The notes beneath the pieces are model-generated. The model was not told where the DNA came from and searched no databases. It saw only the letters and a list, made by a program, of their open reading frames with translations. Of a stretch of 64,000 bases of DNA, positions 17,104 to 26,749 are shown in pieces. How positions within the stretch are numbered: position 1 is the stretch's first letter; the number at the start of each line of letters is the position of its first letter. Source of the DNA: Corynebacterium halotolerans (lineage in GTDB: Bacteria > Actinomycetota > Actinomycetes > Mycobacteriales > Mycobacteriaceae); the NCBI RefSeq assembly GCF_001056295.1, contig NZ_JVMD01000015.1, positions 471,219-535,218 of the forward strand. The letters run 5' to 3'. Position numbers and translations under genes: made by a program.

Positions 17104-20100
17104 ATGGTGATGAGGAACCGCCCCCGCACGTCCCGGCAGACGGTGCCGACCCCGGCCGCACTCGGGTTGGCGGACTCGGAGCGTGCGGCGGCAGACCTGA
17201 AGGACCTCGGCTGGTACGACGAAGACGGCCTCGAGCTGTTGTGGGGCCTGGCGGGCGCCGCCGATCCGGAGCTGGCCCTGACGTCGCTGGTGCGGCTGAA
17301 GGAGAAGCTCGACGCGGGCGTCGGGTCGGGGGAGCTGCCGCAGTGGGCGTCGTGGTCCGCGCTCGACGCCGCGATGCGCCAGCAGGTGCTCATGCGCACC
17401 CGCGTGTTCGCGCTGCTGGGCGGGTCGTCGATGCTCGGCGACCACATGGTGGCCAATCCGACGACGTGGTCGCTGCTGCTGGCGGATCTGCCGACGCGCG
17501 CGGACATGTTCCGCGACATGCTCACCGCGGTGGAGGCGCGGCCGGAGACCCCGGTGCGCACCGACGATGAGTCGGTGAAGGAGGTCGCGGATCTGGAATA
17601 CCGCGAGCCGACGGCGTCGTCGCCGGATCTGGAGGAGGCCGGCCTGTACCGGGCGGGCGTCACCGGCCGCGACGCCGACGTCGCCATGAAGCGGACGTAC
17701 CGCAACCTGATCATGCGCGTGGCGGCGGCGGACCTGGCGGGGACGTACCCGCGTGGCCCGCGCCGCCCGGGGCAGCCGCCGGTGCCGTTCACCCGCGTCG
17801 CGGAGGCGCTGTCCGATCTGGCCGACGCGGCCCTCACCGCCGCGCTGTCCGTAGCGGTGGCCACGACGTACCCGGATGCGCCGGTGTCGACCCGCCTGGC
17901 GGTGGTGGCGATGGGCAAGTGCGGTGCCCGGGAGCTGAACTACATCTCCGACGTCGACGTCATCTTCGTCGCCGAGCCCGCCGATGCCCGCGCCACGCGC
18001 CTGGCCTCGGAGTTCATCCGGGTGGCGTGCCGCTGCTTCTTCGAGGTCGACGCCGCGCTGCGCCCGGAGGGCAAGTCCGGGGCGCTGGTGCGCACGCTCG
18101 ATTCGCATAAGGCGTACTACAAGCGGTGGGCGCAGACGTGGGAGTTCCAGGCCCAGCTCAAGGCCCGTCCCATGACCGGCGATCTGGATCTGGGCAAGGA
18201 CTACGTCGAGGCGCTGTCGCCGCTGGTGTGGACGGCGTCGCAGCGCGACTCCTTCGTCGAGGACGTCCAGGCCATGCGCGACCGGGTCATCGAGAACGTC
18301 CCCGATGACCTGAAGAAGCGCGAGCTCAAGCTCGGGCGCGGCGGGCTGCGGGACGTGGAGTTCGCGGTGCAGCTCCTGCAGCTGGTGCACGGGCGTTACG
18401 ACGAGACGCTGCGCGTGCTGCCCACCGTGCAAGCCCTGGATGCGCTGGTGGAGGCCGGTTACGTCGGCCGCGAAGACGGGCGCATCCTCATCGAGTGCTA
18501 CGAGTTCATGCGGTTGCTGGAGCATCGCCTGCAGCTGCAGAAGATGCGCCGCACGCACACGCTGCCGCCGGACGAGGACGTCGGCGCCCGCCGGTGGCTG
18601 GGCCGCGCCGCCGGCGTCACCCCGGCGGGCTCGGAGAATTCGGCGGACGCGCTGGCCAAGCGGATCCGCGCCACGGGGCGGCAGATCCGGACGCTGCACA
18701 ACAAGCTGTTCTTCCGTCCGCTGCTCAACTCCGTCGTCGAGCAGGACATCGGCACGATGCAGCTGTCCGCCGACGCGGCGAAGCGGCAGCTGGCGGCGCT
18801 GGGTTACCGCTACCCCGACCGGGCGTACGACCACCTCTCGGCGCTGGCGTCGGGAAGCAGCCGCAAGGCGCGCATCCAGGCGATGCTGCTGCCGACGCTG
18901 ATGGAGTGGTTGTCCGACACGGCGGAGCCGGATGCGGGCCTGCTCAACTACCGCAAGCTCTCCGACGTGCTGGTGGACAAGACGTGGTTCCTGCGCACGC
19001 TGCGCGACGAGGGCGTCGTCGGCGAGCGCCTGATGCACATCCTGGGCACGTCGCCGTACGTCTCGGGGCTGCTGGTGTCCTCGCCGGACACCATCAAGCT
19101 CTACGGCGACGGTGCGGCCGGGCCGAAGCTGCTGGACACCGATCCCGGCACCGTCGGTCGGTCGCTGGTGGCGTCGGCCAACCGCCACACGGATCCGGAT
19201 CGGGCGATCGCGGTGGCCCGTGCGCTGCGCCGCGCGGAACTCGCGCGCGTGGCGTCGGCGGACTTGTTGGGCCTCATGGACGTCGAGGACGTGTGCACGT
19301 CGCTGTCGCTGGTGTGGGACAACGTGCTCGAAGCCGCGCTGGCCGCCGAGATCCGGGGATGGAAGGAGCAGCACCCGGATGAGCCGGTGCCGGCGATCAT
19401 CTCGGTGATCGGCATGGGCCGCCTCGGCGGCGGCGAGCTCGGCTACGGGTCGGATGCGGACGTGATGTTCGTGTGCGAGCCGGCCGTGGGCGACGACGGC
19501 GAACCGGTGGTCGACGACAACGACGCGGTGCGCTGGTCGATCGGCATCTGCGACGCGCTGCGCCGCCGCCTGGCCAAGCCGAGTCAGGATCCGCCGCTGG
19601 AGGTCGACCTGGATCTGCGCCCGGAGGGGCGGTCGGGTCCGCCTGTGCGCACGCTGGACTCCTACTTGGCGTACTACGAGAGGTGGGGCGAGACCTGGGA
19701 GATCCAGGCTCTGCTGCGCGCGACGTGGATCGCCGGCGACAGGGATCTGGGGGAGCGGTTCCTCCACGGCATCGATAAGTTCCGGTACCCGGAGGGCGGG
19801 GCGTCGGAGGAGGTCGTGCGCGACGTGCGCCGCATGAAGGCGCGCGTGGACAACGAACGGCTGCCCCGCGGAGCCAACCGCCGCACGCACACCAAGCTCG
19901 GGTCGGGCGCGCTGACCGACATCGAGTGGACGGTGCAGTTGCTGACGTTCATGCACGCCCACGAAGTGCCGGCGCTGCACAACACGTCGACCCTGCAGTG
20001 CCTGAAGGCGCTTGCCGACGAGGAGATCCTCTCCAAGGAAGACGCCGACACGCTGCGCACGGCGTGGTTGACCGCCACCAACGCCCGCAATGCGCTGGTG

Positions 20101-20289
20101 CTCACCCGCGGCAAGCGGACCGACGAGCTGCCGCAGCCGGGGCCGCATTTGGCGCAGGTGGCCGGCGCGGCCGGGTGGGATCCGGACGACAACACCGGGT
20201 TCATGGAGAACTACCTCCGCGTCACCCGGCACTCCCGCCGCGTGGTGGACCGGGTGTTCTGGGGCGAGGAGAATCCGGCGCACGACTGA
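17104..20289 (+). CDS. glnE: Glutamine synthetase adenylyltransferase / adenylyl-removing enzyme
   Basis: This 1061-residue bidomain enzyme reversibly adenylylates the main glutamine synthetase in response to nitrogen status. Both nucleotidyltransferase signatures are present. GKCGARELNYISDVDVIFV near residue 270 marks the de-adenylylation half, and GMGRLGGGELGYGSDADVMF near residue 770 the adenylylation half. Each has the G-x-E-L-x-Y-x-S-D-x-D core and a downstream VDLDLRPEG or VDAALRPEG segment. The length matches the family. Its substrate glnA lies at the right window edge, and glnA2 immediately upstream lacks the target tyrosine. Confidence 0.97.
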   Translation: MVMRNRPRTSRQTVPTPAALGLADSERAAADLKDLGWYDEDGLELLWGLAGAADPELALTSLVRLKEKLDAGVGSGELPQWASWSALDAAMRQQVLMRTRVFALLGGSSMLGDHMVANPTTWSLLLADLPTRADMFRDMLTAVEARPETPVRTDDESVKEVADLEYREPTASSPDLEEAGLYRAGVTGRDADVAMKRTYRNLIMRVAAADLAGTYPRGPRRPGQPPVPFTRVAEALSDLADAALTAALSVAVATTYPDAPVSTRLAVVAMGKCGARELNYISDVDVIFVAEPADARATRLASEFIRVACRCFFEVDAALRPEGKSGALVRTLDSHKAYYKRWAQTWEFQAQLKARPMTGDLDLGKDYVEALSPLVWTASQRDSFVEDVQAMRDRVIENVPDDLKKRELKLGRGGLRDVEFAVQLLQLVHGRYDETLRVLPTVQALDALVEAGYVGREDGRILIECYEFMRLLEHRLQLQKMRRTHTLPPDEDVGARRWLGRAAGVTPAGSENSADALAKRIRATGRQIRTLHNKLFFRPLLNSVVEQDIGTMQLSADAAKRQLAALGYRYPDRAYDHLSALASGSSRKARIQAMLLPTLMEWLSDTAEPDAGLLNYRKLSDVLVDKTWFLRTLRDEGVVGERLMHILGTSPYVSGLLVSSPDTIKLYGDGAAGPKLLDTDPGTVGRSLVASANRHTDPDRAIAVARALRRAELARVASADLLGLMDVEDVCTSLSLVWDNVLEAALAAEIRGWKEQHPDEPVPAIISVIGMGRLGGGELGYGSDADVMFVCEPAVGDDGEPVVDDNDAVRWSIGICDALRRRLAKPSQDPPLEVDLDLRPEGRSGPPVRTLDSYLAYYERWGETWEIQALLRATWIAGDRDLGERFLHGIDKFRYPEGGASEEVVRDVRRMKARVDNERLPRGANRRTHTKLGSGALTDIEWTVQLLTFMHAHEVPALHNTSTLQCLKALADEEILSKEDADTLRTAWLTATNARNALVLTRGKRTDELPQPGPHLAQVAGAAGWDPDDNTGFMENYLRVTRHSRRVVDRVFWGEENPAHD

Positions 20290-20358
20290 CGGGCCGGCCC
20301 GAGGGCGGGCCCGGCGCAGCCTCGGTCTCGCCCAGGCCGGCCCCTGACCGGCCCCGCA

Positions 20359-20398
20359 CCGGCCCCAAGGAGGGGGAAACTCCCCAAGACCGGGGCCG
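20359..20398 (+). terminator. Putative glnE terminator
   Basis: The outer stem CGGCCCC (20360-20366) pairs with GGGGCCG (20392-20398) and encloses a second hairpin, GGGG pairing with CCCC around GAAACT. There is no strong T-run. It directly precedes the -10 box of the next gene. Confidence 0.5.
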
Positions 20399-20417
20399 AT
20401 GGGCCATAATGACCCGA

Positions 20418-23099
20418 ATGGAGAGCAGGGTCGATTACGCATCCCGCCCGGACTTCGGCGCACACGTCGGACGTCTGGGCGAGGCGGAGCTGCGGAGGCT
20501 CCTGCGCGTCGCCTGCCCGGGCGTTCCCGTCCCGGGGTCGCGGACCGAAACCGCCGAGTTGCTGATGACGCGCGAAGCCGCGCAGACCGCCGTGTCCGCC
20601 GCGACGCCGGATGTCCTCGCCGCGGTGAAACTCGTGCATGTCCTGGAGGATTCCGCCGCCGTCGACGACATCGCGGCCGTCGCCGTCTGGGGGTCGGAAG
20701 CCGACGCGATGCCGCACGACGGCGATCAGCCGCCGTCGAGCGTCCGCGCCCCCGCCACCCGCGCCGACGTCGCCGGCCTGATGGGCCGCGCCGAGGATCT
20801 CGGTCTGGCGTGGCAGGAGCCGAAGGGCGTGTGGAACGTGCCGCCGCACGTGTCGGAGGTCCTGGTCCAGGATCCGACGATGGCGACGCCGGTCGAGTGC
20901 CTGCTGGAATTCAACTCCCGCGCGGAGCTGCTGCGGAAGATGGAGAACCTGGGACTCGTCGACGCCGCGGAGTTCGACCGCGAATCGGTCGCCGGCCGGG
21001 TGGCCGACCAGCTGGACGGGACGGTGCTGCGCTCGAAGGGGCCCGGGGTCCCGTCGGACGCCGAGCTCCTGGCCCGGCTGCGCGAGTTCCTGTGCTCGCC
21101 GCGGCGGGTCCGCGCCCTGGTGGCGACCGCGCCGCATGCGATCCAGAAGTCGCTGCTCCTGTTCGCCCGCGAGGGCATTTTCCTCGACGCCCGCGAATGG
21201 GGCGACCGCCGCGCCGACGCCGTCGAGTGGGCGGTCGAGCATCTGCTGGCCGTCACCTTCGAGATGCCCACCGCCATCGACGGCGGCGGCAACCCGGAGA
21301 TTCCCGGGACGGCAGGTGCCACCGATGCTGCAGGTGCCACCGATGCTGCGGGTGCCGCCGAGGCTCCCGGGTCAGCGGAAGCCGCCGAGTCTTCCGGGGT
21401 GGCGGACGCACCCGGCATTGCCGAGACCGACGAATCTTCCCGGGCAGCCGAGACGCCGGAGGTCGACCTCAATGCGTCGCTGATTTCGCCCGTCGCGCTG
21501 GCGCTGAAGCTGGGCCGGCTGTACCTGCCCACCCCGCACCCGGAGGAGCCGCGCCCGGCGTGGGCGGTTCCGGAGGCCCAGGTCGACGCCGCCACCTCGG
21601 CGGTCGCCGTCGCCACGGCCATCATGCAGCGCTGGGAGGACGGCGGTTACCTGGGCGCGGGCGGGCTCCACGAGTTCACCGGCGCCGTCGCCGTCCACGA
21701 CTTCGCCGCGTCCATCGGCGCGGATGATGCGGTGGTGCACGAGGTCGTCGGCATGCTCGCCGCCGCGGGCTTCATGCACCCGGTCAGCGGCCAGCCGACC
21801 GCCCGTTCGGCGCAGAAGTGGTTCTCCGCCGACGCCTCGCGCCGCTGGGCGTGGCTGGTCGCCGGCTGGCTGCGCGGCCCCGACCGCTGGGTCGCGGATG
21901 AGGCGCCGGAAAGCTGGATGCCCGCTCCGGAGTTGATGGCCGACGTGGCCAAGCGCGTTCGTCGTGAAGCGGTCATGTTCGCCGCCCGGCTCGACGAGGG
22001 GATGATGTGGTATCCGTGCTGCATCGAATCGCACCTGGGCTGGACGTGCGGCGCGCTGTTCGAGGGCCTCGAGGACATGTGGGGCATGCTCCTCCACCGC
22101 GTGATGCAGGGCATGCGCGTGCTGGGGCTGCTGGTCGACGGCGCGGCGGGGATGCCGGTGCGCGCGGTCGCGGCCGCGATGGGGCACGCGTGGCTGTCGG
22201 GGCAGGACCCGCTCGTCGACGAGGCCGTGGACATGATCGCCGGGGAGACCGGCGACTTCGTCCCCGTCACGCGCCGGGCGCAGCTGGTGACCCCGCCGAA
22301 CGTGCTGGTCGCCGACCGCGTCGAGCTGGTCGCGATGGTCCGCGGCGTGCCCGGCCATGACCTGGCGGTGACGCTGGATTCCGTCGCGCACCGCGAGAAG
22401 TGCGGCACGACGTCGCTGTGGGTGTTCACCGAGGAGTCGCTGGCCGCGGCGCTCGAGGACTACGAGGGCGACGTCCCCGCGATCCTCGAGGCCGTCGGCC
22501 ACGCCACCGCCGCCGGCCCGTGGCTGCGGATCCTGCGGCACCGGCTGCGGGCCGTCGAGGAAAGCGCCGGCATGGAGCTCCTGCTTCCCGACGACCCGGC
22601 CGACGAGTGGTTCGGCCCCGACGTGGCGGATGACGCGGACGATGAGGAGCCGCAGCACGGCCCCGTCCGCGAAGATGCCGCCGAGGAGGCCGCGCTGTTC
22701 GACGTCGTCGGCGTCGATGACGTCGTCGTGGGCGAAAACGGCGTGGTCGAGCCGCCGCTGTTCGACATTCCCGGGGTACGGCCGTCGGCGTCCCTGCTGG
22801 GCGAGTCCGCCGATGGGGAGGACGGCGGTGCCCGCGACGGGGATGGCGGTGCCCGCGACGGAGGTGCCGGTCATGACGATGGCGATGCCGATGCCGGTGC
22901 CGGTGCCCGTGATGGGGCCGATGGTCTCGGTGACGCGGCCGGTGCGGCCCGTGCGGGCGACGAGGCCGGCGAGAACGGCGACGTCACCGATGGTTTCGGC
23001 GGGTCCGGTTCGGCGGACGCGTCTTACATCGAGGATCCGCTGCGCCGCCCCGATTCCGGCAGCGGCCCCGGCGTGCCCACGCAGCCCCCGCTGTTCTGA
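20418..23099 (+). CDS. XPB/Ssl2-type helicase-associated protein without helicase core
   Basis: This protein of about 893 residues is homologous to the large actinobacterial helicase-associated protein next to the XPB-like helicase in mycobacteria (Rv0862c type). The N-terminal half is helical, with WDE/WQEPKGVWNVPPHV. The second half contains LVTPPNVLVADRVELVAMV and DLAVTLDSVAHREKCGTTSL, the family's conserved core. No Walker motif is visible. Two low-complexity tracts occur: Ala-Thr-Asp-Ala repeats at about 21300-21440 and Gly-Ala-Arg-Asp repeats from 22820. The C terminus ends TQPPLF, and related PPLFDIPG and AALFDVVG occur earlier in the tail. ATG 20418 is preferred over ATG 20409 because CATAAT lies 7 nt upstream of it and overlaps 20409. 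Confidence 0.8.
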   Translation: MESRVDYASRPDFGAHVGRLGEAELRRLLRVACPGVPVPGSRTETAELLMTREAAQTAVSAATPDVLAAVKLVHVLEDSAAVDDIAAVAVWGSEADAMPHDGDQPPSSVRAPATRADVAGLMGRAEDLGLAWQEPKGVWNVPPHVSEVLVQDPTMATPVECLLEFNSRAELLRKMENLGLVDAAEFDRESVAGRVADQLDGTVLRSKGPGVPSDAELLARLREFLCSPRRVRALVATAPHAIQKSLLLFAREGIFLDAREWGDRRADAVEWAVEHLLAVTFEMPTAIDGGGNPEIPGTAGATDAAGATDAAGAAEAPGSAEAAESSGVADAPGIAETDESSRAAETPEVDLNASLISPVALALKLGRLYLPTPHPEEPRPAWAVPEAQVDAATSAVAVATAIMQRWEDGGYLGAGGLHEFTGAVAVHDFAASIGADDAVVHEVVGMLAAAGFMHPVSGQPTARSAQKWFSADASRRWAWLVAGWLRGPDRWVADEAPESWMPAPELMADVAKRVRREAVMFAARLDEGMMWYPCCIESHLGWTCGALFEGLEDMWGMLLHRVMQGMRVLGLLVDGAAGMPVRAVAAAMGHAWLSGQDPLVDEAVDMIAGETGDFVPVTRRAQLVTPPNVLVADRVELVAMVRGVPGHDLAVTLDSVAHREKCGTTSLWVFTEESLAAALEDYEGDVPAILEAVGHATAAGPWLRILRHRLRAVEESAGMELLLPDDPADEWFGPDVADDADDEEPQHGPVREDAAEEAALFDVVGVDDVVVGENGVVEPPLFDIPGVRPSASLLGESADGEDGGARDGDGGARDGGAGHDDGDADAGAGARDGADGLGDAAGAARAGDEAGENGDVTDGFGGSGSADASYIEDPLRRPDSGSGPGVPTQPPLF

Positions 23100-23214
23100 T
23101 CCCCGCCTTTTCGCCCTGCGGCCCGTAGCGGGCGGAGGGGGCGACGTTCGGGGCGCCCGGTGCGGTTCGGGCCGAGGGTGAAAACCGCGCTCGGAGTTGA
23201 GTTCGAGGTGACCC

Positions 23215-23880
23215 TTACGGCCGTTTCGGCGCCGTGGCGTTCATGATCAGCGGCGTGGCGATCTCATCCGCGAACGCGATCTGCTCCTCCTCCGTCGCGA
23301 GGCTGAGCGGCCCGCCGGGGGAGACCACGATCGATTGGGTCATGCGGGTGAGCATCGCCGCGACCGTCGCGGCATCGAAGTCCGGCTCCTCGTCCGGGGC
23401 CAGGTGGCTCGCGCGGATGTCGTCGATGAGCAACCGCAGTGTCAGCGTTCCCAGCTCCACGACCTCGGCGGCGTCCGTGGTCAGGGCCTTGCGCGTCTCA
23501 TCCGCATCGGCGCGCTGGAGCCGGTGCAGCAGGGCGTTGCCGTGCAGCTCCGACATCGCCGCGATGATGATCGCCCGGATCTTCTCCCGTGCCGTCGACG
23601 GTTCCGGGGTGTTCAGCGCGGCGACGAGCCGGCCGAGCGCGCGGTGGCTTTCACGGCGGTACGCGGCGGAAATGATCTTCTTGCGTGGCCCCAGGTGCCG
23701 GTAGAGGGTCGCTCTGTTGACCCCGGCGGCGCGGGCGATCTCGTCGGTGGTGGTCCGCCGCACGCCCGTGATGCAGAACTGCTCCACCGCGGCGTCGAGG
23801 AGTTCGTTGGCCGCCGGGTCGAGCTCGTCGCCGAGGCCCAAGAGCTCGAAAAGGCCGGCGGTGGTGCTGTTCGTCTGCAT
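23215..23880 (-). CDS. TetR-family transcriptional regulator
   Basis: The 221-residue protein has a TetR N-terminal helix-turn-helix, AAVEQFCITGVRRTTTDEIARAAGVNRATLYRHLG, starting near residue 25. A helical ligand-binding domain follows. ATG 23880 is supported by AAGGAG; the longer upstream frame is not needed. It is divergent from the first MpaB gene, with a perfect 9+1+9 palindrome in the intervening 275 nt, so it probably represses the MpaB-ALDH-MpaB genes and perhaps itself. The ligand is unknown, but a lipid or isoprenoid breakdown product is plausible from the neighbours. Confidence 0.9.
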   Translation of the reverse strand: MQTNSTTAGLFELLGLGDELDPAANELLDAAVEQFCITGVRRTTTDEIARAAGVNRATLYRHLGPRKKIISAAYRRESHRALGRLVAALNTPEPSTAREKIRAIIIAAMSELHGNALLHRLQRADADETRKALTTDAAEVVELGTLTLRLLIDDIRASHLAPDEEPDFDAATVAAMLTRMTQSIVVSPGGPLSLATEEEQIAFADEIATPLIMNATAPKRP

Positions 23881-24026
23881 CCTGGAACTCCTTAGCGGGG
23901 GTGAAGTGCGGCGGTGGCCACGGAAACACGCTATCCGATCCGGTCTTTGACCGGCGCCCGGGCGGGCCGGGGAACGGCCCGTAAATTTCCGGTGAAAAAT
24001 CATCTCGGCTATGCAACAATGCAATC

Positions 24027-24062
24027 ACAACAGTTGAACTGTTGTTTCATGTTTTTCATAGT
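24027..24062 (+). promoter_or_regulatory. Palindromic operator and promoter of the MpaB1 operon
   Basis: ACAACAGTT-G-AACTGTTGT (24027-24045) is a perfect palindrome with 9-nt arms and a single central base. Its centre contains TTGAAC (24034-24039), which with CATAGT (24057-24062) forms a promoter with a 17-bp spacer. A repressor bound here would cover the -35 box. The adjacent tetR gene is the obvious candidate. Confidence 0.75.
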
Positions 24063-24155
24063 TTGCATCCGTGGCCGGGTTCCCGAGCCGTCACGGTGCA
24101 GGTTCCGGGGCAGGGACCCGCAGGTCACGCCCTCGGGGAAAGGTGGGCCGAAGAG

Positions 24156-25061
24156 ATGGCCGTTGACACGAACGCCGCGGGACATCGCGCGCCGGACTTG
24201 CCCGGGGCGCCCGCGTCACGCAGCCCCCGGCGCATCGCGGGCGCCATCGCGCGGCGCAATGGCGCGGGCCGCGAGTACCGCGCGCTGGCGGACTTCATCG
24301 GCGAAAGCGGCATTTACGCCGGCGCCGGTGCGACCGTGATCTACCAGTTGGCGCTGTACGGCGTCGGCAAGGGAGTCGCCGAGCATTCCACCACGACGGA
24401 CCGCCCGCTGGATCGGCTCCGCACCACCATGCAATACGTATACGCGGTGAGCCTGGGCACCGAGGAGGAAAAGCGCAAGATCGTGCGCCTCGTCAACAAG
24501 GCCCATGTGCCCGTGCGGAGCGAACGCCACGGTTACACCGCCTTCGACCCCGAACTGCAGCTCTGGGTCGGGGCGACCCTCGTGCGCAACACCAGGTGGT
24601 TCCGCGACTGGATCTGGGGGCCGGAGAACGCCGCGGCCGAGGAGAACCTCTACCGCGAGGCGCAGATCTTCGGCAACGCCCTCCAGGTCAAGGAGGAAAT
24701 GTGGCCCGGCGATTTCGAGTCGTTCGAGGAGTACTGGGACGACATGCTGGACAACCGCATCAGCACCGACCCGGAAATCGTGCGGTACGTCCACCGGCTC
24801 GTCGGCGGCCGCGACGCCCCGTGGCCGGTGCGGCTGCTCATGCCGCTCAACGCCTTCATCACCACCGGCATCCTCGACCGGAGGGTGCGGGACCTGTTCG
24901 AGCTTCCCTGGAGCCCCGTCGACGAACGCCGCTTCCGCCTGCTCATGAAGACGGTCGCCTTCGTGTACCGCCTGGTGCCCGCGCCGCTCCGCACGGTGCC
25001 GGCCCGCCTGTACATGGCCGATCTGCGCCGCCGCTTCAAGGGCGGGAAGCACGTCATCTGA
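24156..25061 (+). CDS. Oxygenase MpaB / DUF2236 family protein (copy 1)
   Basis: This 301-residue protein is of the MpaB-like (DUF2236) family, which includes the haem b latex-clearing protein Lcp and the fungal prenyl-chain cleaving oxygenase MpaB. Family marks are GAGATVIYQLALYGVGKGVAEHS, VNKAHVPVR (candidate haem-ligand His), and FDPELQLWVGATLV. The likely reaction is oxidative cleavage of a C=C bond in a lipid or isoprenoid, giving aldehydes. I chose ATG 24156 because the sequence upstream to 24042 overlaps the operator and promoter. It is followed by an aldehyde dehydrogenase and a second MpaB, so substrate channelling is plausible. Confidence 0.83.
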   Translation: MAVDTNAAGHRAPDLPGAPASRSPRRIAGAIARRNGAGREYRALADFIGESGIYAGAGATVIYQLALYGVGKGVAEHSTTTDRPLDRLRTTMQYVYAVSLGTEEEKRKIVRLVNKAHVPVRSERHGYTAFDPELQLWVGATLVRNTRWFRDWIWGPENAAAEENLYREAQIFGNALQVKEEMWPGDFESFEEYWDDMLDNRISTDPEIVRYVHRLVGGRDAPWPVRLLMPLNAFITTGILDRRVRDLFELPWSPVDERRFRLLMKTVAFVYRLVPAPLRTVPARLYMADLRRRFKGGKHVI

Positions 25062-25240
25062 CCGGCGGACTCCGGCTCGGCGGCGTCGCAAAGCGACCCC
25101 GACCGCCGGAGCGCCACCGCGCCAGGGAAGTCCGGCCGCACCCGACACCCCTCCGCACCCGAAGCTCAACCGAGCCCCACGTGGCGCACCGCAAATCACA
25201 TGGCGCACCCCAAATAGAAGGAACGACGAAAGGAACCGAC

Positions 25241-26749
25241 ATGACCACCGCAACCCCGGAGAACACCGACGTGAAAACCACCTTCGCCAGCCTCGACCCG
25301 CGCGACGGATCCGTCATCGCGGAATACCCCCAGCATGGGCCGCAGGAGGTCGGCGCCGCCGTCGACCGCGCCAGGCAGGCCCAGAAGTGGTGGTGGAACC
25401 AGGGCCCGCGCGGCCGCAAGCGCTGGCTGCTCGAATTCAAGAAGGCGCTGGCGGCGCGGTCCGAGGAACTCGCCTCGGTGATCGCGCGCGAAACCGGGAA
25501 GCCGCATGACGACGCCCTGCTCGAAGTCCTCCTGGCCATCGAGCACCTGGATTGGGCGGCCAAGAACGCGCCCAAGGTCCTGGAGCGCGAGAAGGTCGGC
25601 ACCGGCGTGCTAATGAGCAACCAGAAGGCCTACGTCGACCGCATCCCCTTCGGCGTCGTCGGCGTCATCGGCCCGTGGAACTACCCGGTGTACACCCCGA
25701 TGGGCTCGATCTCGCATGCGCTGGCCGCCGGCAACGCCGTGGTGTTCAAGCCGTCCGAGATGACGCCGGGCGCCGGCGAATTCCTCGCGGACACCTGGCG
25801 CTCGCTCGGGGCCTCCGGCCAGATCATCGAGGTGGTCACCGGTTACGGCGACACGGGCGCGGCGCTGGTGGAGTCCGGCGTGGACAAGGTCGCGTTCACC
25901 GGTTCGCCGCGCACGGCCCGCAAGATCATGGAGTCCTGCTCCAAGAACCTGACGCCGCTGGTCATCGAGGGCGGCGGCAAGGACGCGATGATCGTGCTCG
26001 ACGACGCCGACCTCAAGGCCGCCGCCCAGGCCGCCGCCTTCGGCGCCTTCGGCAATGCCGGCCAGACCTGCGTCGGCATCGAGCGCGTCTACGTCGTGGA
26101 GAAGGTCGCGGACGCCTTCATCGACGAGCTGCTGCGCGCCATCGACGGGGTCCGCCCCGGCGCCGGCGAGGGCTGCCATTACGGGCCGATGACCCTGCCC
26201 GGCCAGGTAGACATCATCCGCCGCCACATCGACGACGCCCTGGCGCACGGCGGCGTCGCGCTGCGCGGCGGCCCCGATTCCGTCGGCGAACGCTACGTCG
26301 AGCCGGTGGTCATCTCCGGCGTCGACGAGCACGCCGCCGCGATGCGCGAGGAGACCTTCGGCCCCGTCATCGTGATCAACCGGGTCGCAGACGAAGATGA
26401 CGCGGTCGCCCGGACCAACGACTCGACCTACGGCCTCGGGGGCTCCATCTACACCGGCGACACGCGCCGCGGCGAGGAGATCGCCTCGCGCCTGGTGTCC
26501 GGTGCCGTGAGCGTCAACGGGATCATCGCCTTCGGCGGCGTCGGCTCGCTGCCGCTGGGCGGCGTGCGCGATTCCGGCTTCGGCCGGATCCACGGCGCCG
26601 ACGGCCTGCGCGAGTTCACCCGTCCGCGCGCGGTCACGGTGGAGCGGTTCAAGGCCCCGCTCGACCTGATGAACCTCAAGCGCGACCCCAAGGCGATGAA
26701 GACCGTCCGCCAGGTCATCCGTTACATGCACGGCGGGGGCAAGCGATGA
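25241..26749 (+). CDS. NAD(P)-dependent aldehyde dehydrogenase
   Basis: This 502-residue ALDH superfamily enzyme has GVIGPWNYPVY, KPSEMTPG, FTGSP for cofactor binding, the general base Glu in VIEGGGKDAMIV, and the catalytic Cys in NAGQTCVG. The EGGGKD version and the FxFGPVI part place it near long-chain or semialdehyde dehydrogenases, but substrate prediction is unsafe. AAAGGA precedes ATG 25241. Two nearly identical 14-nt units (TGGCGCACC(G/C)CAAAT) lie just upstream at 25183-25215. Its end overlaps the second MpaB gene by ATGA. The natural reading is oxidation of aldehydes released by the flanking MpaB oxygenases. Confidence 0.92.
   Translation: MTTATPENTDVKTTFASLDPRDGSVIAEYPQHGPQEVGAAVDRARQAQKWWWNQGPRGRKRWLLEFKKALAARSEELASVIARETGKPHDDALLEVLLAIEHLDWAAKNAPKVLEREKVGTGVLMSNQKAYVDRIPFGVVGVIGPWNYPVYTPMGSISHALAAGNAVVFKPSEMTPGAGEFLADTWRSLGASGQIIEVVTGYGDTGAALVESGVDKVAFTGSPRTARKIMESCSKNLTPLVIEGGGKDAMIVLDDADLKAAAQAAAFGAFGNAGQTCVGIERVYVVEKVADAFIDELLRAIDGVRPGAGEGCHYGPMTLPGQVDIIRRHIDDALAHGGVALRGGPDSVGERYVEPVVISGVDEHAAAMREETFGPVIVINRVADEDDAVARTNDSTYGLGGSIYTGDTRRGEEIASRLVSGAVSVNGIIAFGGVGSLPLGGVRDSGFGRIHGADGLREFTRPRAVTVERFKAPLDLMNLKRDPKAMKTVRQVIRYMHGGGKR

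Noticed and set aside
16000..20463. Very long minus-strand open frame (over 1100 codons) opposite glnE
   Set aside because: The translation is Arg/His/Gly/Pro low complexity with no motifs and mirrors glnE codons; it is typical of 70% GC shadows.
22820..23030. Possible frameshift or pseudogene at the end of the helicase-associated gene
   Set aside because: The frame stays open to the TGA at 23097-23099 and the low-complexity tail is consistent with a disordered extension.
24042..24155. Extended N terminus for MpaB1 starting at 24042
   Set aside because: This start lies inside the TetR-type operator and before the predicted -10 box, so it would not be in the transcript.
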